A DNA stretch of 64,000 nucleotides from Asterochloris sp. CNOR1 (GCA_963969365.1 OZ017751.1:1488001-1552000); one strand, 5' to 3'; positions 19,921-32,071 are shown, counted from the first letter of the stretch. Notes: generated by a model not told the origin, from the letters alone. Numbers and translations: made by a program.

Positions 19921-21297
19921 TCAGAGGGCATTCTCATTGCGCAGGTACTCGCCTGCAGAATGTGCATGCATTATGTCAGTTGAGGGCAAGCCAGACATGG
20001 TGCAGGAATGACTACCACAGATCTGCAGGGAGGCTCACCAACGTCTGACTGGTGGAAGACAACAATGCCACTGGGGTCCATCTTCCTGCAGTCTGCAGTG
20101 GACTTGGCGCTCACGCCAAAGCCTAGCGGGACATCTGACATGGAGTACACTACGACTCCAGTGTAGGCTGGCGTGTTCTCTGTGATGCGGCCTAGGCCTG
20201 ACTTGAGGACATGGTTCCCATACAGAAACTGCATCTCTGCAGAGGGCTTCACCCAGACCTGCAGCAATGCGCACAAGTAGCCTGTCTGCTTGAGCACAGA
20301 TTTGGTCAATTTAGGGCTGACACCAGCCAGGTGCAGGCTAATGGGTGAAAAGCAGTGCAGCATCAAGCCCTCAGTATAGCGTATATATGTTTGCTCCTCA
20401 TCGTCTGCTCAGTTTGAAGACTGAATGTGTTTGCATCAGCGGGCGAAATGTTGTGACAGTGCTGCAGATGCAGTGGTGGAGATTGGCAGGCTTCAGGGGA
20501 AAGAAGACGTACGGTTTGGCTCTCATAGCTGATCAAGCCAGATTGCACATGTCATCATCAGGCCGCCATCTCGATGCAGCAGGGCGCCACTAAGTAAGGC
20601 ATGCAGCAGGCACCAGAAGCAGGCAGCGTCTGGGGCTGTGCTCAAGTGCACAGCCCTGCACAGGCACCTCATCACATGTTGTTGTCCAACAGATGCCATG
20701 CTGCTGCAAGGAGGCAGGAAGTGCAGGCAGCAGCTGGCAAGCAGACTGGGCATGCTAAGAGCTCAAGCGCATCAGTAATTTCAGTGGCTCACCTTGTATT
20801 TGGCATGTGCTGCCAGCAAGTCGAGTGCTCCAATGGTAAGATTGAACTTGCCAGAGTGCGTGAGCTTGCCGATCTGCTGCCCAAGGGACACCAGGTGATC
20901 CCTGCCGATCTGCATCAGAACATGTGAAGTGTGAGCTTTGACGCAGCGCCACTGGCTGGCTGTAATGACCAGGAACAGCAGCAGGTGAGCGGTGGCGCAG
21001 GTTCAAGCAGGGGCAACCAATGTACAATCTGAGCACTCACGTTGGTGGCCCGCCGCATCAGAGCCTCCCGCACATAGAAGATGCGGTCGTTGTGCAGCCT
21101 GAAGCAGTGGAGCTCATCCTTGGGCTCCACTATGTTCTTGATGCCTTTGCCAACGAATTTGAACAGCTTTTCCAGCACCACACGTGTCTCCTGCAGACAG
21201 GAGGCCAAGTGTGGGGGGGGACACTGCTGCACCAGACCACACAGCGGCTGCCCAGGATCTTGGGATCTGTTTGCACCTCCTCGGTGAGAGGCCTCAT
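19921..21297 (-). CDS. NIP7: 60S ribosome biogenesis factor NIP7
   Basis: NIP7 is a small PUA-domain protein needed for 27S pre-rRNA processing and 60S subunit assembly in the nucleolus. Five phase-checked exons (21297-21277, 21190-21041, 20909-20793, 20258-20039, 19952-19921) give a complete protein of about 179 residues. It begins MRPLTEE and continues [33 protein letters not shown] and [19 protein letters not shown]. The PUA part follows: [40 protein letters not shown] and [19 protein letters not shown], with a short NAL end. The first coding exon is only 21 bases and the last only 32, so plain ORF calls miss both ends. It reads away from the upstream 0.6-kb gap that follows the expansin-like gene's 3' end on the same strand. 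Confidence 0.95.
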
Positions 21298-21918
21298 GCG
21301 CCTGGTCCCTCAAGCCTGTCAGGCTGATTGCTGCATGCAGCCGCCCTGTCAGGCTGATTGCGACTCTAGGTTTGGACTCTTAACTGACTAAACAGCAAGC
21401 CTAAAATTTGCAGAGGAAATGCTTCATGAACAGCCATGGACGTGTTAGAGGTCGTCAATGGCGGTGAGCTGGCCATTGCAGCTACCCTGCCTCAACTGAC
21501 TGCCAGCTGCAGGGCAGACCTCTAAGCAGCCTTGTTCAGATACTGAGGAGGTCTAATTGAAGGGGCAGGCAGCAACCTGCTCCACTAGAACCCAGACAGT
21601 TTTGCATCTTGGGATCCTTGTTTTATCAAAGGAGCCAGAGGCAGAGCTTAAGTTGCGTTGTGCTTCAAATTGAGCGAACCTGGTTGTGTGGCATAGTGTG
21701 GCCACAGTGTCAATTTCTCAAGTGCTCTCTCCAATGTTCACAGACATCAGCAAGCTGCAGAGTCACATGGGTTCCACATACCTGTGGGAGAGTGGGGATG
21801 TCTGCATATAAGCAAAGCAGTGGCAAGCCAGCAATGAACGATATGGGGTAGCCGGAGGAAAATCAACAAGATATGGGGAGCATTTGAGTTTTGGCTTATT
21901 ATCAATTGGGGCGTTTGC
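21298..21918. promoter_or_regulatory. NIP7 upstream region / expansin-like gene 3' flank
   Basis: 620 bp without a supported gene. It must hold the NIP7 promoter and the 3' end of the expansin-like transcript. A 17-base direct repeat, CCTGTCAGGCTGATTGC, occurs at about 21315 and 21345, 30 bp apart and within 70 bp of the NIP7 start. It is a candidate cis element. Confidence 0.45.
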
Positions 21919-24900
21919 TCAGTGCAGCATGCTTTTCAGTGCCAGCATGCGGCGACCAGCAGATGAGGTGCTGCCTGTGCCTGTCAGCTCCACATTGTCC
22001 AAGCAAAACTGGACAGTGCTGCCACCAGTGTTCTGGAAGCCAATGTCTGTCACCCTGCAGATGATGACAAGATACACACGCCTCAGGGATCAGAACCACA
22101 GACATACAGGCTGGCGTGCTGGTAAATCATCCTTATTGATGGCTTGCGCAGAGGGCTATGCAGAGAAGCAGCTCAGCTCAATAAGTTGAAGCAGCACATA
22201 AATGCAGCCTTTGGGAGGCAAAGGTCACGATGCACCAGGCAAAGCTTCAGTCAATGACGTGGCACAGCGTAGCAGATCACAACTTCTGCAGCAGCTCTTG
22301 GCAGTAAAGTGGCAACACACACAGCAGTCCCACCTGGTCAGGTCACAATCAAAGGTGGACAGAGGGACAGTAAACTGGGTGAAGCCATTCATGGTCTGGC
22401 CTTTAGTCAGGCTGGTGGTCTGCTGAGATTGGCAGTAGTACTTAGCAGCATTGTTGCCCAGGCCCAGCTGCAGGGAGGGCACTGAGCCAGCGCTTTGGCC
22501 AATGATGTAGAACTGAATGTTGCTGGCTGATGCATCTGCAGGTGCACAACAGTCTGCATCAGCTCCGCCTGGGGGACACCTCCACTGCTAGGCGCCTAAT
22601 GACATCAGACCCAGGCACTTGGTGGACTAGACGCTGCACTTTGTACTAACACTTGAAACAGGGCTGCCACTGAATGCCAGCTCCTAACAGGCGCTGCTGG
22701 ACAGGCAGCAGCTGGCAGGAGTGCTGTGAAGATTGCTGAACCCCTGACGGGATGGAGCCACCCTCAAACAGTGAACACCAGATGCATGGCTGGTCCCGCT
22801 GCAATAGGCTCACCAGCAAAAGGCTGGTAGCCAGTCATGTTGCAGTCACGGCAGGAGAAGGTGAGGCCGCCCTGGGGCAGCACGGTGACACATGTAGCAT
22901 TGCCGCCGTCAGCCCCAGCATTGGCCACGGCATACTGCTTATCAGTCGACTGGTAGGGGTTCCAGCTCCACCCTGCAACAATGATCAAGCACCTGCAGGC
23001 TTGCTGAGCAGAGGCTCCCAAGGCAGTGTGCCCAGCCCTTCATGCAGTCTGCTATCCGCTCACTCAAGCATGAACTGAAGGCCAGAAAAGTAGCAGGCAG
23101 TGCCCAGGCACCAGCAATCCCGCATGCGCCGATGCCCAGTGCATCTGACAAGCACGATCTTGTGGTGTGAACGAAAGAAGCTTGTCCAGCCTCAAACAGT
23201 CAAGTTCCTCCTGAAGAACCAGCATCAGGTGATGAGTGAAGCTCCGGGAGAGGAGCTCGATGTGCGCTGACCCGCTTCTCCCAGAGATAGGCACAAGTGC
23301 ACTGCCGTATACACTGCCTCGAAAACAAGCCCGCATCGTGACTACTGACCTGCATGGGGGACACCATCATCATAGATGACCTTGTCAACATAGCCGGGGG
23401 TGAAGGTGAGGGGCGTCTTTGAGTTGCAGTCCACAGGCCTGATCTGCGTCATCATGATGCCTGCAGCAGCGGCCAACCTGAGCCTCTGGAGGCCGCACAC
23501 TGCTGGGGAGAGACCCACCAGCCTAAGCTGCGATCAAAAGGGACAGAGGGCTGGCAGCAGCACAGATCCTGAAAGAAGCTGTGTGCACACAGAGGTGGCA
23601 GCACCACACAGTCCAAGCTGTAGCCAGCTACATAGAGAGCCAGTACTGCACGGCCACACCTGCACAGGCAGCATGCAGCAGCCTGTGCAACAAGACCCAC
23701 CAAGATTGGGGTGTGCCAGCTTCTCAAAGGCATTGAAGCTCAGGTCCATGTGCTCCACATTGCCACAGCAGTCCTGATTGTAAGCATCTGCACAAAAGAG
23801 ACCTGGTTGAGATGTCCAGCTGTGGCTTGGGCACAACGCAGCAGCACAAGTGTCAAGACAGCGAGCCACTTGACCCCCACAGGAATGTTTAAAGCATGAT
23901 GCAGCATGGCTCAGCAAGAGGGTCACTCACAGATGAGGCCTGTGGTGGTATTGACCTGGGCACATGGGCAATTGTCAGTGACTGTGACATACACGCTGCC
24001 CTGGGCGGTGGTTTGGCCCTGCACAGGACACAGCAACTGCTTCAGGGCTTGGAGGTGCTGATCAGGGCAGGATGCTTGTAGGACCTGTGTTACTGAAGAG
24101 GTCAGGCAGAGGCAGCAGGGGAAGCAGAAGGCAACTGCAAAGCAGCTGCCACATGATGATGCATCTGCTGGGGCAGCCCACCCTCACCAATGTGTTGTTC
24201 CAGCAGTTGGTGTAGATAAGGTTCTGGCTCAGCAAGGGGTTGACGGGGGCAGTGCGGCCGAAGGTGTCGGTTACAGCAGAAACGTTTTTGGCGGGCGTGT
24301 AGCCCTGAGAGATGGTCTGCAGCTCTGCAGCTGAGGTAGGGTTGCTGGCTGGCCCAGTGTAATTCGCAATGACCAGACCTGTCTGGCACTTCACTTCGTA
24401 GCACCTGCAGAGATTCAAGACCAGCGCTGCTAAGGCCTGACTTTTGAATGCGGATGAGCTGCAGCATGTGTTGAGGGCAGGGCATGCTGTGTGGGGAAAG
24501 GCAGGAACCACAGTGACCTGACAGCACCTGCACAGGGGGTGCCAGCCCTGCAAAGCCACACAAGTCACCGGCACACAGCAGGCTGCACCAAGTATGAAAA
24601 CTCTCGCAACTCGCACCTGCCGCAGCTGCCAGGGTAGTCTGTGGCAGTGTTGGCCAGGGCCGCCACCATGTTGTCAGCCACAGGCACATCCTCCTCCGTG
24701 ACAGCCTCTGTGCCATTCTGGCTGGTGAATCCACAGGAGCCAAACACAGAGGTGCCAAACCCATACTCTGCATAGCAATAGCACAGCTGCCATGGCCGTG
24801 AGGTCTGAAGGACACTGAAATGTGTTGGCCAAACTAGGGAGATTGGGATGTACGTGTGACTTCAGTCAGTAAATTCAGGGGTACATGTCTAACCTGGGGG

Positions 24901-25270
24901 TGGGCCACGGTCTGCAAAGTTGCTCAGATAGGACTCAGGCCCGCCGTAAAAGGTTGCCCTGGCCTGCCTGCATGCAGCGTAAGGGCGCCTTTTGGATTCA
25001 GCATGGCCGGCACCCAGACCTGGGGCAAGGCAAGGTAGCAGCTGACCTCCATGTGCCATTGGTGGCTGCCACGGGCGCGCAGGCAGACGCATCGCTAGAG
25101 GTCTGCTTGTTGAGGGCACAGCCGGTGGCAGGCTGAGGGTAAGTGGCGGAGACTGTGAAGGGTCCAGTCTGAGTGAAGATGCTGTTGCCGCTGGTGACAG
25201 GGATGGACTGGGAGGATGCTAAGTCCAGAAAGGACAGCGACAGAAGGACGAAAAGGCATCCCGCCAGCAT
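21919..25270 (-). CDS. Secreted expansin-like protein with C-terminal extra domain
   Basis: Ten exons (25270-25047, 24967-24894, 24767-24617, 24404-24188, 24018-23931, 23787-23701, 23460-23350, 22972-22814, 22535-22334, 22054-21919) give about 480 residues. MLAGCLFVLLSLSFLDLASS is a signal peptide. The double-psi beta-barrel resembles expansins/EXLX: RATFYGGPE, YGFGTSVFGSCGF, GSCGRCYEVKC, SVYVTVTDNCPC, DCCGNVEHMDLSFNAFEKLA and MMTQIRPVDC. The His-Met-Asp (HFD-like) motif is present. A WNPYQ and TGYQPFAG segment may be a CBM63-like sandwich. The last two exons add a further beta-rich domain ending TVQFCLDNVELTG, as in some carbohydrate-binding modules. Wall loosening without hydrolysis is the known role of expansins; its role in this alga is inferred. 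Confidence 0.82.
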
Positions 25271-26064
25271 GCTGGCACCTGTAAGTCACACAGGGAGGGT
25301 CACATGGGTGCTGCCTGCAGCCAATGTGGTGGAGCATGACATACAGCTGCATCACCATCTCCCAGAAAATCACCCGCCTCCTGCTGATGGCTGTCACACA
25401 CTAGATCTAGTGAATAGGCTTCCAGCCATCAGCCGGGCGCAGCAAGTACGCATGCATTGGGCAAGAAGCAATCTGAAACTATGGGTGCTTGACTGTTGTG
25501 CGCCATGTAATGATGGGCAGCAATGGGCTGGCTGCTCGGCCACGGACACGACAACTTGTCAGCCACCTTCCGCCAGCCCTCCCTCGCAAGATCGGCGAAG
25601 ATACAGCCTGTGCACACGCTAGCGGGCTCCAACCGGGAACCTGGGCAGACACAAAGGCCACGCTGTGCAACCAAGTGCCACAGATCTGGCTTGCGCGCAC
25701 CTGGCTGTGCTTCTTGCTGATCGTGCACCGGAACGATGACAAAAAGCGCCGACGTGTTGGGCAAGGCGATCAAGTGTCCTGTGCTTAGCTTCTCCCGGCG
25801 TTTGGTCAACAAGGTCTGCCAGATTTTGGAGGCTTTGACTAATCAAACACCAACTGACAGCTGGCAGCTGGTTCTTGAGTTTCAAAACAATGGACATGTT
25901 CGTTCCTGCTTCGATTGCTAGACGTCATTTCACAGCGAACCAGACAAAACACTACCTCTAGCACTTCTGCTCTTTCAAGGCATACCTGCAGCACATGCGG
26001 ACAGCATGTGAGTGGGTGCTGCTGTGACTGTGCAGCAGACACACGACGGGCAGAGCAGAGCCAC
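25271..26064. other. Expansin-like gene promoter and TCTP 3' flank; no supported gene
   Basis: About 790 bp between two - strand genes. A 127-codon frame on the - strand (25429-25812) and overlapping + strand frames lack recognisable motifs and splice partners, so I do not call them. The TCTP 3' UTR probably occupies the right-hand part. Confidence 0.45.
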
Positions 26065-28304
26065 TCACTTGGGAAACAAGAAGGTGGGAGTTGAGGCGCC
26101 CTCTGCGTAGTACGCATACGCCATTGTTGCCTCTGGGTCCATGGACTCGCCAGTGAAGCTGCAGCAGGGGCCACACTCACTGGGTCTTCACACATGTGGT
26201 GGCAGTACAGGAGGCTCTGGCACACAGGCTGCTGAGCACTAGATCCCTGAGCTGTGAAGTACTGATGACGCAAGGCAGGGACCTGCTTGGCTGAAGTGCG
26301 TACACTCTGAGTAGCGATGCCAGTGCCTCCACCTGGCAGCAAAAGGATGGGGCTGTAGTCCAGCAAGGATAGGCTCCCAGTGGTGCTGTCGGCGCCTCCA
26401 GCAACCTGACAACGAAGGAACGGGCACTCACAATTGCAGATCCTTGATCTTGCCAACCAGGAACTTGATGGCGGGCTGCGCCTTGGTCTTGAACTCTGCC
26501 TGCTGGTCCTCTGGCAGTTGCTTCAGCACCTTGTCCAACCAGGGCTGCACAGGAAGCAAGCAACGTCAGCTGCTGCTGCTCGATGCACCGATACATGCCA
26601 AAGTGGGACACAAGCAGAGGCAGCAATGGCAAAGTGCTGCACAACATCACAACTGTCAAATTGCAGAGCTGGCTGACCTTGATGTAGCCCATAAAGGTCT
26701 TCTTGTCATATCCTGATTGCTCCTGCAAGGAGGCATCAGATAGTGAGCTGGCCTTGCACAGGCAGGACATCAGCTTCAGCAGCAATGTGGCTTCCACGTG
26801 TCCTCTACACTGAGCGTCTCCTGCATCAGAGCTGTGGCCTGACATCCTTGCTGCTACCGCCCCAGTCGCTCATGAGAAACAGATCAAGCTGAGCAAGCCC
26901 TGCCTCAAGCGTCCCCACAATTCAGGACCCTACAGGGCTGGCATCAGCTCAACATCCACGCATCTCAGCAAATTCTCAGCAGCAGGCAATGGGACGTGTA
27001 GGTTGCTCAGGCAGCCTAGATCTAGCAAAAGCAGAGAGACAAGCTGATTGAACCAGAAGTGCCGAGCAGTCTGGGGGACGCCCACTGCGCACAGCACCCT
27101 GTGTGCTGGCACCTCCACTGATGAGCTCACTCCAGCCTGGGGGACTTGTTGACAGCCTGGGGGACTTGTTGACAGCAAGAGCCCATGTGCTGCCAGTCCT
27201 CCTGTGCAGCTCACCAACAGCTTGCTGTGCACACACTGGCAGCAACCGTGCTGCTGGGTCCACCACCTGCCTTGAGTGGCTTGCACTGACAACAGTGGCC
27301 GGGCAGGTGTGTGCCACAAACCCACAGCCTGCAACAGACTCTCGGCTGGCGGCCCTGACGTTAAGCCACATCCAAGCTCATGACTCATCGAAAGCTGACG
27401 TTCAAACAGGGGAGACTGCATGGCATCCACTGTGCGGACTGCCCCTGAGCAGCCCCTGCTCCTCAGCAGCTCCTCAGCACTCAGGCCCTCCCAGCACAAC
27501 TGCTGACCACCAACCTGAAGGATCCACATCACTGCCAGCAGCAGCTCTTGCACTGACTGAGGCTCACGGCATACTGCTACCCGTACAATCATTAAAAGCC
27601 TGCAGCACCCATGCTGCTGGGCTCACCACCAGCCTCAAAGAGTTGCACAGCCCCTGCCCCTAGAGCCCCTCAGCACCAGCACCAGAGCTGCTCACCACCA
27701 GCCTGAATGACTCGATGATGTCAATGACTTTGCGGGCGCTGCTGTCCTGCCCCTCCTCAGCATCCTCCGCTGAGGGATTGGCCCCAATGTCGACATCGAC
27801 ATCGCCAATTGTTTGCCACTGTAAGCAGGGAGACAAGCAGCGTGGGTCCACAGGTCCACACACCGACACCGATGGTGTGACGAAGAGGCCTTCACACGCT
27901 GCCACCACAGGTAGGGGCTTGCTGGTGCCGTGCTGCGCAAATGAGGGGCAGCGCAATATGAATAGAGAGGCCTGCCATGCGCTGGGTGATGTCTGGTGCA
28001 CTTGTTTTTTTGCCAGCCAGTGCAGCATGACTGCTTGCCTGGCCCTGAACCTCGTAGAAGAACTCCTGCTCCTTGACGTCAAAGCTGTCACTGAGCATCT
28101 CATCGCCTGCGCCAGCCAGCACAACATGGTCAGTGAGAACTGCTGGTGTGAGGGCAGCCTCAGGCCCTCCCTGGACATCAGCTGTACAGCAGGGAATCTA
28201 GCCAGACTTCATGCTGGTGGCTGCAGCAGCTTGATGCTACAGCTTAAGCCGTCTGAACCAACGCCAGCATCTGCACCTGACAGGAGGTCGGTGTAGATCA
28301 GCAT
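26065..28304 (-). CDS. TCTP: Translationally controlled tumour protein (TCTP)
   Basis: TCTP is a small, abundant, cytosolic growth-linked protein in all eukaryotes. Six phase-checked exons: 28304-28277, 28106-28039, 27818-27696, 26722-26678, 26544-26432 and 26158-26065. The product has about 156 residues. Signature 1 appears as [12 protein letters not shown]. Signature 2 begins [11 protein letters not shown], and the rest is [43 protein letters not shown] and [20 protein letters not shown], ending FLFPK. It is somewhat shorter than the usual 168-172 residues, mainly between GKW and the C-terminal lobe. Intron 2 starts with GC (CAG^GCAAGC); only that donor gives the family spacing [13 protein letters not shown]. 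Intron 3 (26723-27695) is unusually long and holds a 20-bp perfect tandem repeat. Confidence 0.94.
27136..27176. repeat. 20-bp perfect tandem repeat in TCTP intron 3
   Basis: The unit GCCTGGGGGACTTGTTGACA is present twice head to tail inside the 973-bp intron 3. It is a recent duplication, since no difference between the copies is visible. Confidence 0.8.
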
Positions 28305-28599
28305 GGCTGCTGATGTGGGCCTGCACCCAGCCAAAGCGGCCTGAAGATCCGCCCTGTCTCAGGCTCTCTGCTTTGTTAAAAGAGCCGCCAACGCCCCACT
28401 CCTGTCTTTGTGCTTTCTTTTAGAGCTCAGCTTAGGTCAGAAAACCGAAGGCGTCCAGTGCCTGAATTGGTGGCCTGGCTAGGTTGCCACAGATTGCCAA
28501 AGATTGGTTCTGTGCCTGAGACCCTTCACATTGATAGCTGGGGCTAAATACTTGGGACTGAAGGACATTTACTGTGTTGTCACCTGGGCATCAAAAATC
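28305..28599. promoter_or_regulatory. Divergent promoter region, TCTP / EF-hand gene
   Basis: 295 bp separate the two opposing start codons. No convincing TATA box is seen. Because TCTP is normally very highly expressed, the EF-hand gene may be exposed to a strong bidirectional promoter; this is inferred from position only. Confidence 0.45.
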
Positions 28600-31500
28600 A
28601 TGGCCCAAGTGCAGCACAGGCCCAGCCCTTATCAGGCAGTCCTGCCAGATGAGCAGGAGCTGTACATGCGGTGGGTAGCAGCCTACCATCACATTGCATT
28701 GCGACTGCATGGCACAATTTCACGTTCAATCAGGATGGCAGAGATCAGGATGCTGCATGCCTGCCTGCCTTGCCCACCACAACTATGCTGAAGGCAGGTC
28801 AGACCTTTGCCCACAAGGCTTGCAAGCAAGCAAAGGGCATGATCCTGATGCAGCCATGCCGCTGCTGCTGCAGGCAGTCAGCCGAAGCCCCAGGCCTCCA
28901 GCAGCAGCAGCAGCAGCAGGGGGAGGCATCCTCCCAGCCCTCCATGGAGGCCACCATCAGCGCTGAGAAACGGGCACGGCGGGCAGCTGAGGAGGATGCT
29001 GCCAAGCTACTAAATCGCGTGAAGCAGCTGCAGAAGGAGGAGGACAAGGCTAAGCGGCGCATCCATGAGACGCGGCGAAAGGCCCAGGACGTCCTCAGGT
29101 GCTTGGCACGTGTGGGACATTTGACCGTGGCCAATGCTCAGAGGGACGCCAGTATCTCCCAGCAGCATCATTGGCCACTTGTGGCCTGGTCAGTGCACCC
29201 CGTGCTGAGCAACAGCACAGGTGGCTGCCTGCAATAGTGCCTGATTATCAGCCTCTTCCCGAGCCACCATGGCTGCTTACTGCTGTCCAGCCCGGCTGTC
29301 TCAACAAGCTGCCTGCAGCCTTCTCGCCCACCTTGCTCCCCGCAGCGGAGTGTGCCCGCACGAGATGCTTGGCCCTCAGCCCCGATGGAGCCACAGACGC
29401 CCCCGCACTGCTCCATGGAGTCAGCTGCCCCCAGCAGCCTGAACTGTGCAGTTCGCTGCCGCAGGCTGCGTGAGCGCAATGAGCAGCGCCAGCAAGAGAA
29501 GGAAGAGCGGGAGGCAGCCCTGCACGAGGAGGTTGCGCGCCAGCGGGCAGAGATCAGCAATGCCAAAGAGGAGTCCTTCAGGTGGGGTTCCCATCCTTTG
29601 CAAAGAGGAGTGATCTGCTGACAGCAGAAAGGCCCTCTTTTGAGTCTGACATCAGTGAAGTGTTACTTCGGGGCCTGTGTCGGTCGTCAGCAGTGCTAGG
29701 CAAGCTGAGGGTCACCTCCTGAGAGCTGCTGCACACTGCGTTCTGCATGAAGCTCCACTACACCAGCCAGATGTTGCTTGCTGCGAACATAGATGCATCA
29801 ATGATGTGCATGGAGGAGGCCACTGCTCTTGGCTGCCTTCCCCCCCCCCCCCCCCCCCCCCCCCCCCTGTCCCGCTCTGCAGGTACCGCCATGCTGTGCT
29901 GCACATGCTGCAGCACCCATGCAGCCATGCTGCCATGCTGCAGGCACAAACAGGGATGCGCACCAAAGCCTGGCATGCCGCTGCATTACTTGGCTGAGCC
30001 GTGAGCCCCGCCTTTCCCCGCTGCAGGAATCGTGTGCGAATTGAGCGCCGCTTCTATCGTGAGAAGCTGACCAGTGCGGAGCAGACCAAGCAGGAGCGGC
30101 AAGACGCCGCGCGCATCTTGGCCGAGAGCCGCCTGATGACCCGCATGACAGCTTTGGAGCGCAAGCAGAGCGTCCGCCGCGCGGAGGCCAAGACTCAGAG
30201 CAAGCTGGACCGCTGGCGCCTGGAGAAGGTCAAAGAGGTGAAGCGCCAGCTGCTGCTGTGCAACCGCCTGGAGGCAGAGAACAGCAGCACATCCACTTGA
30301 GGATACAGGAGCAGCTTCAAATTGGACTGCTGGAGCCCAGATACGGGTAGGCAGGTGAAGCAGTTATTGCCGCCTCAGGGCCAGAGGCACACACTGCCAA
30401 GCAGCAGCGCAACTTGACATGCTGGTGCCTGGAGAAGGTCAAGGAGATGCGGCCTGCATCAAAGCACTGCCAGCATGCAGTCGTCTTGCCGCAGCCTGAG
30501 GAATTGATGCGGGACCATGGGCTGACCTAGGCGGCTGTCTTGTCATATTTCGCTGGCTCTGCTCTGTGCGCAATCCTCATAGGCCACCTGGTGTGAAAGT
30601 TCTGCACAGCAAATGTTCTTTGACATGAAGACATGGGCTTGTTGTCTTCAATGAGCGCCTACAGCAGTCTTGCATGGTTCAAAGCCGGCCCCTGCCTGCA
30701 GGTACACGCAGACTATGAGAGACGGGTGCAGGCTGAGGTGGAGCTACGCATGGAGAAGGAGAAGGAGCTGCGTGAACTGGTGGGCTGCACATCTGACGCT
30801 TTGTGCAGTGGGTGTTGCTAAGCGTTTCAGTTCTGTATTAACCCTGCAAATCCATGGCTTGCTCGCATCGCCTCAGATGCTTGCTGCCTGGAGGCTTGAC
30901 GACAGGTTGTGCAGCCTCATGAGAGGCTGCTTAGGCAGGGCCATGATGATATGCACATTGGAGACTAGACGCAGAGTTGCAGAGGGCCCCTCACCTCTTT
31001 GCAGCTTTTCAAGAAGGGCCACCATTGCTAGAAGGGCTGTGCTGCAGGTTGATATTCTCATCTAATTAGCAGGCAGCCTTCAAGTAGCTTCGTGCAACAG
31101 GCCCGACATTGCTGGGACCACACTGCCGCAGTTCAGTGCCCTCTTCTCCTGTGCAGGCAGCCTTGGAGCTGCAGCTGATTGAGCGGCTCCGGCGCAAGCA
31201 GGCTGAGCAGCAGCAGGCCCTGCAGGATCTGGAGGCAGCAATCCGCATGGGACGCAGCAGGTGAGGTAGCCCTCTTGGCACTGCAACCCTTAGCATCAGA
31301 TGCCCTGGCACCTGTAAGGTGGTGGGTCCGCACCTTTGCACCAAGCCAAGTAGAGCTTCTAGCTGCTGTAAGCTGTATGGGCACATGCCTGCACAGCAGC
31401 TGCACGGTCATGCCACCTGTGTTCACGGTCATAAAGTTTCATGCAGTCACCTGCTTCCTGGTCAAAGGCTGTGCGGGCAGTTTGTACTGCGCAGTGACGC

Positions 31501-31922
31501 AGCCTGGCCTGCTGACACAGCATGTCTTGCTGTGCAGCCGCCCCATGACGCAGCGTGGTGAGTCCCTTCGCTTCAGCACAGCCCACTCCCGTCTGCAGCA
31601 GGGGCATGGGCGGCGCTCCCAGGCGCACCCAAGACAGCCCGTGCAGCCATCCCCAGAGGCACTGCCTCAGGACGACCTGCATGCTGGAGCACACCTGCAG
31701 CCCATGCCTGGCGAACCCACCGAGGAGCAGGTGGCCCTGGCCTTTGCAAAGTATGACCCTGATGGCACCACTTTCATCTCAAATAGTCAGCTAGGCAGCC
31801 TGATGGCTGACTTAGGCATGCCTCTCTCCCCCAGCCAGCTGAAGCAGGCCAGCGAGCAATTGGACAGGACTGGCTGTGGGCAGGTGTCTTTTGGCGAGTT
31901 CCTCCTGTGGTGGAAGGGGTGA
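28600..31922 (+). CDS. Coiled-coil protein with C-terminal EF-hand pair
   Basis: Seven exons (28600-28670, 28874-29098, 29465-29581, 30027-30237, 30702-30779, 31157-31260, 31538-31922) join in phase to about 395 residues. The start is MAQVQHRPSPYQAVLPDEQE. A run of seven Gln is coded by a CAG repeat at about 28899. From there to residue ~270 the chain is an almost unbroken charged helix (for example AEEDAAKLLNRVKQLQKEED and QERQDAARILAESRL). The last exon has a Pro/Gln linker and two EF-hand-like loops, FAKYDPDGTTFISNSQL and LDRTGCGQVSFGEFLLWW. The first keeps most calcium ligands; the second has Cys and Gln at ligand positions and may not bind. I do not recognise the family. A 28-base poly-C tract lies in intron 3. 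Confidence 0.75.
29840..29867 (+). repeat. 28-base poly-C tract
   Basis: An uninterrupted run of 28 C lies in intron 3 of the EF-hand gene, on the sense strand. Its length in the true genome may vary, since such tracts are hard to sequence. Confidence 0.95.
30187..30450 (+). repeat. Duplicated exon-4 end of the EF-hand gene
   Basis: A block of about 54 bases at 30187-30240, ending in CTGGAGAAGGTCAAAGAG and the splice donor, recurs at 30396-30450 in the following intron with roughly 75-80% identity. The second copy has lost the GT donor (ATGCGG instead of GTGAAG). Confidence 0.7.
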
Positions 31923-32071
31923 TGGCAGGTCCTGTATCATCACTGCTGCAGCCCAACATCTGATCGAGTGAAATAATCAATAGGTACCCTGAGAAGTCAG
32001 GCCCAGCTGCTAAGGCGCTTCGTGCTTCAAAGAAACGGTGAACATATAAATGGGCCAGGGAGGGGGGATGG
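31923..32071. other. Convergent intergenic region
   Basis: 149 bp separate the EF-hand gene stop and the CLEC16A/TT9 homologue stop. No coding signal is visible. Confidence 0.55.

Noticed and set aside
25429-25812. 127-codon frame on the - strand between TCTP and the expansin-like gene
   Set aside because: No recognisable motif, no splice partner and no clear start context. It probably lies in the TCTP 3' flank and the expansin-like promoter region.
29712-30044. Open frames coding poly-proline, poly-glycine or poly-arginine around the C tract
   Set aside because: They arise only from translating the 28-base homopolymer in three frames, and the tract lies inside an intron.
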